Part shown: positions 25,718 through 35,074 of the stretch, one piece after another
Layout of the letters: the number at the start of each line of letters is the position of its first letter
Position numbering within the stretch: position 1 is the stretch's first letter
DNA from: Lactobacillus sp.
GTDB taxonomy: Bacteria; Bacillota; Bacilli; Lactobacillales; Lactobacillaceae
Direction: 5' to 3'
Length of the DNA stretch: 64,000 nucleotides
Assembly: GCA_022651245.1 (NCBI GenBank)
Contig: JALCQM010000014.1
Span: 1-64,000, forward strand
Translations under genes and position numbers: made by a program
The notes under the pieces: generated by a model
Told to the model about the DNA's origin: nothing
Databases searched by the model: none
Seen by the model: the letters and a program-made list of their open reading frames with translations, nothing else

Positions 25718-27148
25718 ATGGTGGTCGGGTTAGTCATTACGATCATCGTGATCAATGCAATATTGGCAATGATCACGGTGTTTTACCAATCACGTGATAT
25801 TGCGTCAACTTGGGCGTGGTTACTGGTCTTATTGGTGTTACCCGTTGTGGGCGCGGTTTTGTTTTGGGTCTTTGGGCGTAAGCTTTCGAGTGACAAGCTG
25901 ACAGCGCTGGTAACCCAACAACGTTTGGGCATCGATCAGATGGTCGCCTCACAAAGAGAGGCCATTGCCGTTGGCCAAAACCTCATCGGTAGCCAGCAAG
26001 GGGCCGGTGTGCCCGAGTTGGTGCGGGCACTGCTCCAAAGTGATGGGGCCCTGGTGACAACCATGAATGCGGTGAGTTTACAATCACAACGGGCCGATTT
26101 TACCGCGGCCTTGTTTGCGGACATCACCGAAGCGCAAGACCATATTCATATCGAAGCCTATACCATCGAACCAGACGCCACTGGCAGGCAACTACGGCAT
26201 TTGTTGACGCAAAAGGCCCAAGCAGGGGTCCGCGTCCGGGTCTTGTATGATGCTTTTGGCTCGCACCGGTTAAGTGCGCGGTGGTGGCGCCCCTTACGCC
26301 AAGCGGGGGGGCAAGTGGAACCTTTTTTCGCCACTAAAATGGCCCGAGCCAATCCGCGGATCAATTTTCGTAACCACCGCAAGCTTAGCGTGATCGACGG
26401 CCGGGTGGGATATATGGGCGGGTTCGATATCGGGGATTCGCCCAAGCACCTCACGATTCGGCGCGATACCCAATTGCGCTTTACCGGTCAGACGGTGGCG
26501 GTTTTGCAGGCACGGTTTTTTATGGACTGGAACACGATGGCGAAAATCAAGAAGGTCCACTTTCAAAAGGCCTATTTTCCGGATGCGCTTGATGAAGGGC
26601 AAACGACCATGCAAATCGTATCTAGCGGGCCAGAACAGTCTCAAGAGACTTTGAAGCTTGGGTATTTTCGCTTGATCTCGATGGCTAAACATAGTATTTG
26701 GATTCAAACGCCCTATTTTGTGCCGGATGACAGTTTACTAGATGCCCTGATCATTGCGGCCAATGCCGGTATCGATGTGCGCATTATGGTGCCGCGCCAT
26801 ACGAACCAACCGTTGATGGCTAAAGCCACGATGTTTTATTTGGATCGCATCGTGACTGGTGGCGGACGAGTTTACCTGTATGAAAATGGATTTTTGCACG
26901 CTAAAACCATCGTGGTGGATGACCGGATCTTAGCGACGGGAACGGCAAATTTTGATATTCGTAGTTTTCGGTTGAATTTTGAACTAGCCGCCTTTATTTA
27001 CGATCAGCGACTCGCCCAACAAGCCGCGGCGTTATTTCAAATCGACTTGCGCCACGCCTCAGCGTATACGGCGGCGATGGTCGCCAACAAACCACGTCAC
27101 CAACGGCTAGGTGAAGAATGGTCGCGACTGCTCGCGCCGATTCTTTAA
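25718..27148 (+). CDS. cls: Cardiolipin synthase
   Basis: A membrane phospholipase-D-type transferase making cardiolipin from phosphatidylglycerol. It has two N-terminal membrane helices (residues about 2-22 and 32-52), then two HKD motifs: His220-x-Lys222 in NHRKLSVIDG and His394-x-Lys396 in HAKTIVVDD. The ATG at 25718 is preferred because GGGAGGAGGG precedes it; a longer in-frame reading would run through the upstream terminator. 476 residues is standard. Confidence 0.94.
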   Translation: MVVGLVITIIVINAILAMITVFYQSRDIASTWAWLLVLLVLPVVGAVLFWVFGRKLSSDKLTALVTQQRLGIDQMVASQREAIAVGQNLIGSQQGAGVPELVRALLQSDGALVTTMNAVSLQSQRADFTAALFADITEAQDHIHIEAYTIEPDATGRQLRHLLTQKAQAGVRVRVLYDAFGSHRLSARWWRPLRQAGGQVEPFFATKMARANPRINFRNHRKLSVIDGRVGYMGGFDIGDSPKHLTIRRDTQLRFTGQTVAVLQARFFMDWNTMAKIKKVHFQKAYFPDALDEGQTTMQIVSSGPEQSQETLKLGYFRLISMAKHSIWIQTPYFVPDDSLLDALIIAANAGIDVRIMVPRHTNQPLMAKATMFYLDRIVTGGGRVYLYENGFLHAKTIVVDDRILATGTANFDIRSFRLNFELAAFIYDQRLAQQAAALFQIDLRHASAYTAAMVANKPRHQRLGEEWSRLLAPIL

Positions 27149-27150
27149 AC

Positions 27151-27179
27151 TTGGCAGGGGTGTTGGCCTGTGGTATGAT
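27151..27179 (+). promoter_or_regulatory. Promoter of the TPP riboswitch/thiT transcript
   Basis: TTGGCA (27151-27156), 17 bp, TATGAT (27174-27179), also with an extended TG. Confidence 0.7.
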
Positions 27180-27207
27180 GACGCTGTTATTAAAACTAAA
27201 GAGCCCG

Positions 27208-27289
27208 TCACAAAGGGGAGCCAGTGGCTGAGAGTGGGGAAACCCAGACCCTTCGAACCTGTTCGTTAATACGAGCGTAGGGATTGTGA
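27208..27289 (+). promoter_or_regulatory. TPP (thiamine pyrophosphate) riboswitch
   Basis: The THI-box landmarks are in order: GGGGAGCC, GGCTGAGAG, ACCCTTCGAACCTG, TTAATACGAGCGTAGGGA. P1 closes by TCACAA (27208-27213) with TTGTGA (27284-27289). Downstream, AGACC and GGTCT (27322-27337) can pair around the thiT ribosome-binding site and are followed by TTTT, so the output may be sequestration of that site or termination. Confidence 0.93.
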
Positions 27290-27342
27290 ACGTCGTTTTG
27301 CGACCTTCTTTGTGTCCGGGTAGACCAGAGGAGGTCTTTTTG

Positions 27343-27945
27343 ATGCAACAAAGTCACCAAAAGCTTCAAGTTTTGTTGGAAGTCGCCATTATCGCTGCTT
27401 TTGCCATGGCATTGGAATATGTGCCTCATAAGACGGGCATCAGTTCCGTCGAAATGAGTTATGGCTTGATTCCGATCAGTGTTTTGGCTTTGCGGCGTGG
27501 CGCCGGGCCAGCGTTAGCGGCGGGTTTTACTTGGGGGATCTTAGATCTGTTGTTGATCGGGATTGGCGAAGGGAGCGTCTTGAACGTGACCCAAGGGTTT
27601 ATTGAGTATCCAGTGGCCTTTACGGTGGCTGGATTGGGTGGGCTTTTGTATCAGCCTTTCCAAAAAGCACTGCAAGCCAACAAGCGTTTGACCAGCTTGG
27701 CTTTAGCTTGGGGCGCCGTGGCCTTAGGGGTCGTCGCAAAGTACCTGTGCCATTTCTATGCTGGCTGGGTCTTCTGGGGAGCGTATGCGCCTAAGGGGAT
27801 GGCCGCTTGGCTGTACTCGTTAGTGATCAACGGCTTATCCGCCGTTTTCACCGGCGTATTAACTTTGATCGTCGTGACGGCGTTAGTGACGATCGCCAAG
27901 CACCTTTTCATGCCAAAAACAACGGCCCGACTCGCCCATGAGTAA
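27343..27945 (+). CDS. thiT: Thiamine-specific ECF transporter S-component ThiT
   Basis: The membrane thiamine-binding subunit that works with the shared ECF energising module (not encoded here). About six hydrophobic helices are present. The family segment EYVPHKTGISSVEMSYGLIPISVLALRRG and the ECF-interacting Ala-rich helix near LLEVAIIAAFAMALEY are recognisable. The start at ATG 27343 was chosen for GAGGAGG 8 nt upstream; longer readings run into the riboswitch. 200 residues. Confidence 0.94.
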   Translation: MQQSHQKLQVLLEVAIIAAFAMALEYVPHKTGISSVEMSYGLIPISVLALRRGAGPALAAGFTWGILDLLLIGIGEGSVLNVTQGFIEYPVAFTVAGLGGLLYQPFQKALQANKRLTSLALAWGAVALGVVAKYLCHFYAGWVFWGAYAPKGMAAWLYSLVINGLSAVFTGVLTLIVVTALVTIAKHLFMPKTTARLAHE

Positions 27946-27977
27946 GCAGCTTGAGGCCTGATCTCGACAGACAGAAG

Positions 27978-28012
27978 GGGCGTAAACCGACTTTGGGTTT
28001 ACGCCTCTTTTT
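27978..28012. terminator. Terminator after thiT, possibly bidirectional
   Basis: Stem GGCGTAAACC (27979-27988) with GGTTTACGCC (27996-28005), then CTTTTT. It also lies downstream of the minus-strand small gene. Confidence 0.8.
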
Positions 28013-28035
28013 ACGATCGTGATTTGTCGTCTGGG

Positions 28036-28146
28036 TTACGAAATAGCTGCGAAGACCCCTAAGATCACACCTAAGAGGGTGACAACGAGCATGGCCCATG
28101 CTGCGATGTGCGTGATCCACCAGAATTTGGTGCGCTCATTTTTCAT
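28036..28146 (-). CDS. 36-residue single-helix membrane peptide (DUF4044-like)
   Basis: A short minus-strand gene with an excellent ribosome-binding site (AAAGGGGTG, 6-8 nt before the ATG). The product begins MKNERTKFWWITHIA and continues with a hydrophobic helix AWAMLVVTLLGVILGVFAA, ending in IS. The charged N-terminus followed by one helix resembles the small DUF4044 proteins that I recall near mraZ in lactobacilli; that link is from memory. It is divergent from the DUF3397 gene and has a terminator downstream at 27978-28012. Confidence 0.7.
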   Translation of the reverse strand: MKNERTKFWWITHIAAWAMLVVTLLGVILGVFAAIS

Positions 28147-28270
28147 TTAATCACCCCTTTCCTGCGTTTATCTTTGTATAGTTTACCTGTTTCTTAAGAG
28201 CACGGCAAATCGTTTTACAAAGGGTTCCTAAAAAAACCCAAAACCGGTATGATACTCGTGGAGGTGCACG

Positions 28271-28600
28271 ATGAGCCGTATACTTGCGATTGGCTTGCCC
28301 TGTTTATTGTGGGTGGCTTTGTTGACTTTGGTCGCTAAGACCCATTATCGGAAGAATTTTTTCTTCTTCTTTGTGAGCGCCAGCCTGCTTGTCGCGACTT
28401 GGCAGTTGACGCAGATACGGGCTGCCAACTACTTATGGGTGGTCTTACTGTGTGCCGTCGGGGTTGCCGCTTTGGTGGCGCTCTTGTTGATCACCAGCGA
28501 GCATGATTTGATATTATCCCGTTATTGGCACTGGCTAGCCCGTTTGCTGGTACTCGCCACCACCTGGTGGTGGCTAGCCGCCATTTTCCTCACTCGGTAG
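28271..28600 (+). CDS. DUF3397 family membrane protein
   Basis: A 109-residue hydrophobic protein with about four membrane helices (for example AIGLPCLLWVALLTLVA and YLWVVLLCAVGVAALVALLL). A protein of this type commonly sits just before mraZ in lactobacilli and related genera; its function is unknown. GTGGAGGTG precedes the ATG. A terminator separates it from mraZ, so it is not part of the division operon transcript by default. Confidence 0.82.
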   Translation: MSRILAIGLPCLLWVALLTLVAKTHYRKNFFFFFVSASLLVATWQLTQIRAANYLWVVLLCAVGVAALVALLLITSEHDLILSRYWHWLARLLVLATTWWWLAAIFLTR

Positions 28601-28633
28601 GGAAGAAGCCCCACCTTTCACCACAGAGATAGA

Positions 28634-28666
28634 CCCTTGCAGCCACGCGGTTGCGAGGGCTTTTTT
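28634..28666 (+). terminator. Terminator after the DUF3397 gene
   Basis: An 11-bp stem with two G-U pairs (28634-28644 with 28649-28659), a 4-nt loop, then CTTTTTT. Confidence 0.8.
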
Positions 28667-28717
28667 ATTACAATTGTTAAGTTTTGAATTTTGTCAAGCG
28701 GAATTAGCGGGTTGTTG

Positions 28718-28746
28718 TGGTGGGACGTGGGGGATTGTGGTAGACT
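28718..28746 (+). promoter_or_regulatory. Promoter of the division cluster with MraZ-box-like repeats
   Basis: An extended -10 (TG-G-TAGACT, ending 28746) preceded by three TGG-starting repeats at 28718, 28728 and 28738 (TGGTG, TGGGG, TGGTA), each separated by exactly 5 nt. Known MraZ operators are TGGGN direct repeats with 5-nt spacers, so this is a candidate autoregulatory site. Confidence 0.6.
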
Positions 28747-28771
28747 AAAAACAACGTTGGGAGGTGATCCC

Positions 28772-29203
28772 ATGCTCATGGGCGAGTTTCATCACAGCAT
28801 CGATACGAAAGGACGGTTGATTGTTCCGGCGAAATTTCGCGAGACTCTCGGACCTGCTTTTGTATTGACCCGGGGCATGGACGGTTGCCTGTTTGGTTAC
28901 CCACTCTCAGAGTGGCAGAAACTGCAAGAAAAATTGGCCAGTCTGCCATTGGCCAAGAAGAGTGCCAGAACATTCAGCCGCTTGTTGTTATCTGGCGCAG
29001 CGGAATGCGAACTGGATAAGCAAGGGCGGATCAACCTTCCCAAAAATCTCATCACCCATGCGGCGTTGAGTAAGGAATGCGTCTTGATCGGGGTGTCTAG
29101 CCGGATCGAAATCTGGAGCGTTGAGCGTTGGCGTGACTATGCGACACAAGCAGAAGATGATTTTGACGATATTTCCGAAAATCTAATCGACTTTGGACTG
29201 TAA
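28772..29203 (+). CDS. mraZ: Transcriptional regulator MraZ
   Basis: A DNA-binding protein of the AbrB-like double-barrel fold, usually a regulator of its own division/wall operon. Two SpoVT/AbrB-type repeats are visible: [21 protein letters not shown] (residues 4-24) and [16 protein letters not shown] (about 80-95). The ATG at 28772 follows GGGAGGTGAT. 143 residues is the typical length. The gene is 3 bp before rsmH. Confidence 0.95.
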   Translation: MLMGEFHHSIDTKGRLIVPAKFRETLGPAFVLTRGMDGCLFGYPLSEWQKLQEKLASLPLAKKSARTFSRLLLSGAAECELDKQGRINLPKNLITHAALSKECVLIGVSSRIEIWSVERWRDYATQAEDDFDDISENLIDFGL

Positions 29204-29206
29204 ATT

Positions 29207-30166
29207 ATGACTGAATTCAAACACGAAACGGTGTTGTTGACTGAAGCGGCTGATAACTTAGCCATCGTTCCGACTGGCACATATGTTGACGCAACGTTAG
29301 GCCGAGCAGGGCATACGAAGCGGATCTTGAAGCAGCTGACCACCGGACAACTATATGCTTTCGATCAGGACCAAGCGGCCATCGCAGCGGTCACGCAAGA
29401 CTTAGCGCCTTTGCCAAGCAACCTACACCTCATACATACAAACTTTCGTTATTTACAAGCGGCGCTCACGCAAGAAGGCGTTGCTGGCGTTGATGGGATC
29501 TTATATGATCTTGGCGTGAGTTCACCACAATTTGATGACTCTCGTCGGGGGTTTAGCTATCGGTTCGATGCCCCGTTAGATATGCGGATGGATCAGAGCC
29601 AAGCCCTGACGGCCAAAGAAGTGATCAATGATTGGTCGTTCAATGATTTGGTGCGGATTTTTAGCCGTTATGGGGAAGAAAAATTTGCTAAGCAAATCGC
29701 TCGTCAGATCGAACGGGCGCGTGCTGATCACGAAATCGCCACGACGTTTGAATTAGTCGACTTGATCAAGGCTGGCATTCCGGCAAAGGCACGACGGACT
29801 GGTGGTCATCCGGCCAAGCGGGTTTTTCAGGCCGTTCGCATCGCTGTCAACGATGAACTTGGTGCCTTAGAAGCGTCGCTGACGCAGGCGGTGTCATTGT
29901 TAAATCCCGGTGGGCGGATCAGTGTGATCACGTTTCAGTCTTTGGAAGACCGCCTGGTCAAAGCGATGTTTCGTGAGTTGACCTCGATCAAGGATGTCCC
30001 GCGTGATCTGCCGGTATTACCACCGGAAGCCCAACCGGATTTCCGCCTGGTATCCCGCAAGCCGATTTTGCCATCGGCGGTGGAATTGGCCAATAATCAC
30101 CGGGCGCATAGCGCTAAACTACGAGTCCTTGAGCGACTCGATAAAGGAGGAACGGCAGATGCTTGA
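29207..30166 (+). CDS. rsmH: 16S rRNA (cytosine1402-N4)-methyltransferase RsmH
   Basis: Methylates C1402 of 16S rRNA with S-adenosylmethionine. The start [15 protein letters not shown], the SAM-binding [18 protein letters not shown], and [28 protein letters not shown] are diagnostic. It starts 3 bp after mraZ and overlaps ftsL by 8 bp. 319 residues. Confidence 0.96.
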   Translation: MTEFKHETVLLTEAADNLAIVPTGTYVDATLGRAGHTKRILKQLTTGQLYAFDQDQAAIAAVTQDLAPLPSNLHLIHTNFRYLQAALTQEGVAGVDGILYDLGVSSPQFDDSRRGFSYRFDAPLDMRMDQSQALTAKEVINDWSFNDLVRIFSRYGEEKFAKQIARQIERARADHEIATTFELVDLIKAGIPAKARRTGGHPAKRVFQAVRIAVNDELGALEASLTQAVSLLNPGGRISVITFQSLEDRLVKAMFRELTSIKDVPRDLPVLPPEAQPDFRLVSRKPILPSAVELANNHRAHSAKLRVLERLDKGGTADA

Positions 30167-30542
30167 TAATACAGCAAGACAATTACAAGAGCCGGTCCCT
30201 GCTGCGCCGCAGCCGGCCCCTAAGCCGCAAGCTGCACCACAAACAGCACCGCAGCCAGCCGTTAATCCGCGAACGTTCAGTCCTTTTGAACGGGTGTTGA
30301 GCGCGTTGTGCGGTGTCGTGGCAGTGGGGGTATGCCTGTTGTATCTCGGTGGACAGACGCATTTAGCCAATACGGATCGAACATACCAAGATGTTCAAGC
30401 GCGGATTGCGACGCAAAATCAAAGTGTCACGGATCTTAAGCAAACGATTGGCGAACTATCCAATTCGAATCGACTCAGTAACTATGCCAAGGCTCATGGC
30501 CTAACGGTGATCGAAGGCAATATTAAGCGTGTGACGAAGTAA
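30159..30542 (+). CDS. ftsL: Cell division protein FtsL
   Basis: A bitopic divisome protein that partners with DivIB and DivIC. It has a cytoplasmic Pro/Ala/Gln-rich segment (residues about 11-37, alternating [11 protein letters not shown] units), one membrane helix (about 50-66), then a short coiled coil ([20 protein letters not shown]). ATG 30159 follows AAAGGAGG; longer in-frame readings lie wholly in rsmH. The Pro/Ala-rich tail is unusually low in complexity. The gene overlaps the following penicillin-binding protein gene by one base. 127 residues. Confidence 0.88.
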   Translation: MLDNTARQLQEPVPAAPQPAPKPQAAPQTAPQPAVNPRTFSPFERVLSALCGVVAVGVCLLYLGGQTHLANTDRTYQDVQARIATQNQSVTDLKQTIGELSNSNRLSNYAKAHGLTVIEGNIKRVTK

Positions 30543-32707
30543 TGACGAAAAAATCCCCACAAAGACAGGCGAACGCGATCCATCCGACTCGTAACCGTAA
30601 ACGTTTCGGCATCATCTTGATGCTGTTAACTACGGTGGGGTTGGTCGCGTTCGCCTGTCGTTTTGCGTATGTGGCCTTAGGTGGTAAAGTCGATTCGGCT
30701 AATTTAAGCCAATATCGGCAAAAAGTGATCGCGCAAAAGACCGTCTTGAAGGCTAAACGCGGCACGATCTATGATCGTAGTGGTAATGTGATCGCTGAAG
30801 ATTCCAATACCTATACGGTTTACGCCGTTTTGGACCAAAATTATGTGGATGGCAAAAAGAAACTTTACGTCACCGACAAAGCGAAGACGGCGAAAGTTTT
30901 AGCTAAATATTTACCTTTGAGTGAGGCCAAGATCTTGGCCTTGTTGAATCCGAAGTCAAAGAAAACGTTTCAAGTCGAATTCGGTAGTGCCGGGACTGGC
31001 TTGAGCTTGGCAACGAAGCAACAGATTCAAGCTGAAAACTTATCAGGGATCAACTTCACGGATTCGCCTTCCCGACTTTATCCCAATGGTGTGTTTGCAA
31101 GCCATGTCGTCGGCTTGGCCCAACCGCAAAATAATGCCAAAAGCACGGATCAGCTGGTCGGTGTGATGGGCCTCGAAAAGCAGTTTAACAATGTTTTGAA
31201 AGGGTCGAATGGTTACCGGACGTCCCAAACAGATGCTTATGGGTATCAGCTGCCCGATTCGCAGGTCAAGGCTAAAGCGGCTGTCAATGGTGGCGCGGTG
31301 ACGACCACCATCGATTCGAGCTTACAGAGCTACTTGGAAACCTTGATGACCAGTGTGGCGACCAAGTATCAGCCTAAATCGTTGTCAGCGGTGTTAGAAA
31401 ATCCCCAGACTGGGGAAATCTTGGCCGCCTCCCAACGCCCGACGTTTGATCCTAGCACTGGCGAAGGGCTAGGAAACATGTGGCGCGACATCTTAGTAGA
31501 AGATAACTACGAGCCAGGCTCGGTGATGAAGATCTTCACCTTAGCCGCTGCCATTCAAAGTGGTAAGTATTATCCTAATTCATACTACAAATCTGGTACC
31601 GTGAAGGTCGCCGATACCACCATCAAAGACTGGAACACAACCGGGTGGGGGACGATTCCGTTAAGCCAAGCCTTTCCGCGGTCCAGTAACGTCGGGATGG
31701 TCAAAATCGAGCAAAGCATGGGGGCAACAGTCTTCAGTGAATATTTGCGGAAATTTGGTTTTGGTCAGCAAACGGGAGTGGCCTTGCCAGGTGAAACGAG
31801 CGGCACCTTTGACTTTGGCTCATACTTGGATTCGGCCATGGCCAGTTTTGGTCAGAGTATTGATGTGAATACGATGCAGTTAATGCAGGCCGTCTCCGCC
31901 GTGGCGAATGACGGTACGATGGTCAAACCGCGCTTAGTCGAGAAAATCACCGATAAGCAAGGTAAGACCACAACGTATAAACGCCAAGTGGTGTCAAAAC
32001 CGATCAGCAAGGCAACAGCAGATCAGGTGACCGAAGCGATGCGGCAAGTGGTGACCGCCAGTTACGGGACGGGTGCGGCGTATAAGATGAACGGCGTCGA
32101 TCTCGCGGTCAAAACTGGGACGGCGCAGATCGCTGGTGCCAGTGGGAATGGTTACTTGACAGGGGACAGTAACTACGTGTTCAGTGTGATGGGCATGGCA
32201 CCTGCAAGTCACCCCAAGTACGTCTTATACATCGCAATGAAGCAGCCGCAGAAAATGACGGCCCCAGCTGAATCGATCATGGCAGAGATTTTCAAGCCGA
32301 TGATGGCGCGGGCTTTGGCGCTTGATGGCACCAGTGATACAGCCGCTAATGATAGTGAGGTGGCGAGTGTGCCTAATGTGACGAACACGGCGTTGGCGAC
32401 CGGCCAGCAAAAGCTGCAAAATGCCGGCTTTGCCGTGGCGACGATCGGCACGGGCAATCAAATCGTGCAACAATTGCCCACTGCCGGTGGGAGCGCCCTT
32501 AAAGGCGCCAGGGTCTTGGTGCTGACCAATGGCGCAATGACCATGCCGGACGTCTCTGGTTGGTCTAAAGGCGATGTGTTAAAATTGGCACAATTGACTG
32601 GCAAAAAGTTCAGTCTTAAGGGATCCGGCTATGCGACCCAGCAAAGCCTGAAGGCAGGGTCTTTGCTGGGGGATGACCAAGTCGTCATCCAATTTAAACA
32701 AAAATAG
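30542..32707 (+). CDS. ftsI: Division-specific class B penicillin-binding protein with PASTA domains
   Basis: A transpeptidase that crosslinks septal peptidoglycan. It has an N-terminal membrane helix (residues about 22-42), a dimerisation domain ([16 protein letters not shown]), a catalytic domain with Ser327-x-x-Lys330 (GSVMK), SSN at 381-383 and KTGT at 524-527, and two C-terminal PASTA repeats (about 600-721, [21 protein letters not shown]). This corresponds to PBP2B/PBP2x of other Firmicutes. 721 residues. It is followed 17 bp later by mraY. Confidence 0.95.
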   Translation: MTKKSPQRQANAIHPTRNRKRFGIILMLLTTVGLVAFACRFAYVALGGKVDSANLSQYRQKVIAQKTVLKAKRGTIYDRSGNVIAEDSNTYTVYAVLDQNYVDGKKKLYVTDKAKTAKVLAKYLPLSEAKILALLNPKSKKTFQVEFGSAGTGLSLATKQQIQAENLSGINFTDSPSRLYPNGVFASHVVGLAQPQNNAKSTDQLVGVMGLEKQFNNVLKGSNGYRTSQTDAYGYQLPDSQVKAKAAVNGGAVTTTIDSSLQSYLETLMTSVATKYQPKSLSAVLENPQTGEILAASQRPTFDPSTGEGLGNMWRDILVEDNYEPGSVMKIFTLAAAIQSGKYYPNSYYKSGTVKVADTTIKDWNTTGWGTIPLSQAFPRSSNVGMVKIEQSMGATVFSEYLRKFGFGQQTGVALPGETSGTFDFGSYLDSAMASFGQSIDVNTMQLMQAVSAVANDGTMVKPRLVEKITDKQGKTTTYKRQVVSKPISKATADQVTEAMRQVVTASYGTGAAYKMNGVDLAVKTGTAQIAGASGNGYLTGDSNYVFSVMGMAPASHPKYVLYIAMKQPQKMTAPAESIMAEIFKPMMARALALDGTSDTAANDSEVASVPNVTNTALATGQQKLQNAGFAVATIGTGNQIVQQLPTAGGSALKGARVLVLTNGAMTMPDVSGWSKGDVLKLAQLTGKKFSLKGSGYATQQSLKAGSLLGDDQVVIQFKQK

Positions 32708-32724
32708 AGATAAAGGGGCATATC

Positions 32725-33690
32725 ATGCAGTTAGCACAAATGTTGATCCCGATGGTCGCGGCATTCGCGATCACGGTAATGGCCTTGCCGTTGTTTATCG
32801 GCTACATGCGGTTCAAAAAGGAAGGTCAAATGATCCGCGAAGAGGGACCAAAGTGGCACGCGAAGAAAAGTGGCACGCCGACGATGGGCGGCGTGGTCTT
32901 CATTATTGCAATCGTGGTGGCTGCAATCGGTAGCGCAATTTGGCAACACAGCTTGGACACTAGTGTCTACGTCGCCTTGTTCATCTTGTTATTGTATGGG
33001 GTGCTCGGGTTCATCGATGATTTCGTTAAGTTGTTCCATCACCAAAACCAAGGATTAAAGGCGTGGCAGAAGCTTCTAGGGCAGATCATCGGTGCCGTGG
33101 TCGTGGTGATTGCCTACTTACACGATGGTTTTAGCCACGGGTTGTTCGTGCCGTTTTTCGGTACGGTACAAGCCGTGTGGTTCTTTGCGGCCTTTGCGAT
33201 CGTCTGGCTGGTCGGGTTCTCCAACGCGGTTAACCTTTCAGATGGGTTAGATGGTTTGGTGGGGGGCTTGAGCACAATCGCTTTTGGCACGTATGCCGTG
33301 ATCGCGGCCCACGATGGCAGGACCGATGTGTTAGTGATTTGCCTCGTGACGGTTGGCGCCATGGTTGGCTTCTTATTGTTTAATCACAAGCCAGCGCAAA
33401 TCTTTATGGGGGATGTTGGTTCCTTGGCGCTCGGGGGCATGTTGGCGACCGTGTCGATTCTGTTGAATCGTGAATGGTCGTTATTGTTGATCGGGCTGGT
33501 CTTTGTGTGTGAAACGGCCAGTGTCATGATTCAAGTGGCGGTCTTCAAAACCACCGGTCACCGCGTTTTTAAAATGAGCCCGATCCACCATCACTTTGAA
33601 ATGCTTGGCTGGTCCGAGTGGCGCGTCGATATCACGTTTTGGCTCGTGGGCTTAGTCGCAAGTCTCATTTACTTACTCATTTTTCTGTAG
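32725..33690 (+). CDS. mraY: Phospho-MurNAc-pentapeptide translocase MraY
   Basis: Transfers phospho-MurNAc-pentapeptide to undecaprenyl phosphate, giving lipid I, in the membrane. About ten helices are seen. The family motifs are [31 protein letters not shown] (Asp pair), [15 protein letters not shown] and [14 protein letters not shown]. 321 residues. Confidence 0.96.
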   Translation: MQLAQMLIPMVAAFAITVMALPLFIGYMRFKKEGQMIREEGPKWHAKKSGTPTMGGVVFIIAIVVAAIGSAIWQHSLDTSVYVALFILLLYGVLGFIDDFVKLFHHQNQGLKAWQKLLGQIIGAVVVVIAYLHDGFSHGLFVPFFGTVQAVWFFAAFAIVWLVGFSNAVNLSDGLDGLVGGLSTIAFGTYAVIAAHDGRTDVLVICLVTVGAMVGFLLFNHKPAQIFMGDVGSLALGGMLATVSILLNREWSLLLIGLVFVCETASVMIQVAVFKTTGHRVFKMSPIHHHFEMLGWSEWRVDITFWLVGLVASLIYLLIFL

Positions 33691-33705
33691 AAAGAAGTTA
33701 GGGTT

Positions 33706-35073
33706 ATGTTGGATATCAAGACGTATCAAAACAAAAAGGTATTGGTCTTAGGTTTAGGCATGAGCGGCGTCAACGCCGCACGCTTATTGAATTCGCTTGG
33801 CGCAATGGTGACGGTCAACGATAAGCAAAAATTCGATGATAACAAAGCCGCGCAAGCATTATTGGCAGACGGGATCAAAGTGATCACGGGCAGTCACCCG
33901 GTTGAATTACTCGATGAACATTTTGAGTTGATGGTCAAAAATCCTGGGATTCCTTATTCCAACCCGATGGTGCAGCGGGCGCTGGCGTTGAAGCTGCCGA
34001 TCATCACGGAACCAGAACTGGCTTATCAGATCAGTGACAGTGACTGGATCGCGGTCACTGGTTCTAATGGTAAAACCACCACGACGACCTTGATCGGCTT
34101 GATGCTCAACGAAGCGGGACAGACGGCTTATGATGCGGGGAACATCGGAATCCCAGCTAGTCAAGTAGCGCAAAAGGCAACCGCTGAAGATACGATCGTC
34201 GCTGAATTGTCGAGTTTTCAGCTGTGTGGCATCCGCACGCTACATCCCCACATCGCAGTGTTGACCAATATTTATGAGGCCCATCTGGACTGGCATGGCG
34301 ATCGTGAACACTATGTGGCAGCGAAAATGCGCATCACCATGAATCAAACCGCCGATGATTATTTCGTGATGAATTGGGACCTGCCCGAAATGCATGAGTT
34401 GGCTAAGCAAAGCCAAGCGCAGATCGTGCCGTTTTCTCGCACAGGCGTGACAGGTGCGCGGGCGCAGCTGCAAGCTGGGTGGCTGTGTTTTGATGGCGAG
34501 CGGATCATGAAAGCAGAAGACCTGCAGATTCCGGGTACGCACAACATCGAAAATGCCCTGGCTGCGATCGCGGCGGCCAAATTGGCCGGGGTGGATAACG
34601 CATCGATTCAGGCTGTTTTGGGCCGGTTTAGTGGGGTCAAACACCGTATTCAGTACGTTCAAACCATCAACGGTCGAAAATTTTACAACGATTCAAAAGC
34701 GACCAACGTCGAAGCGGCTAGCGTGGCAATCAACGCCTTCAAGCAACCCATCGTTTTGTTAGCTGGCGGTTTAGACCGGCACTTGTCGATGGCTGACTTG
34801 ATCCCATTAGTTCAAGAGCATGTGCGGGCCATGGTCACGTTCGGTGAAACGGCGCCGCTGATGAATGCTGTAGCAGAAAAAGCGGGCGTGCCGTATCAGC
34901 AAACCAAAAACGTTAAAACTGCGGTCCCGTTGGCTTATGCTGCCAGTGAATCAGGGGATGTCGTCTTATTGTCCCCCGCAGCAGCTAGCTGGGATCAGTT
35001 TCCTAACTTCGAGATCCGCGGCGATGTCTTTATTGACGCGGTCAAAACCTTAGCGGAAAGCGAGGAAGCTTAA
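33706..35073 (+). CDS. murD: UDP-MurNAc-L-alanine:D-glutamate ligase MurD
   Basis: An ATP-dependent cytoplasmic ligase adding D-Glu to UDP-MurNAc-L-Ala. It has an N-terminal Rossmann domain (VLVLGLGMSGVNAARLL), P-loop TGSNGKTTTTTLIG, the HLDWHGD segment and LSPAAASWDQFPNFE at the C-terminus. It ends 1 bp before murG. 455 residues. Confidence 0.96.
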   Translation: MLDIKTYQNKKVLVLGLGMSGVNAARLLNSLGAMVTVNDKQKFDDNKAAQALLADGIKVITGSHPVELLDEHFELMVKNPGIPYSNPMVQRALALKLPIITEPELAYQISDSDWIAVTGSNGKTTTTTLIGLMLNEAGQTAYDAGNIGIPASQVAQKATAEDTIVAELSSFQLCGIRTLHPHIAVLTNIYEAHLDWHGDREHYVAAKMRITMNQTADDYFVMNWDLPEMHELAKQSQAQIVPFSRTGVTGARAQLQAGWLCFDGERIMKAEDLQIPGTHNIENALAAIAAAKLAGVDNASIQAVLGRFSGVKHRIQYVQTINGRKFYNDSKATNVEAASVAINAFKQPIVLLAGGLDRHLSMADLIPLVQEHVRAMVTFGETAPLMNAVAEKAGVPYQQTKNVKTAVPLAYAASESGDVVLLSPAAASWDQFPNFEIRGDVFIDAVKTLAESEEA

Positions 35074-35074
35074 G

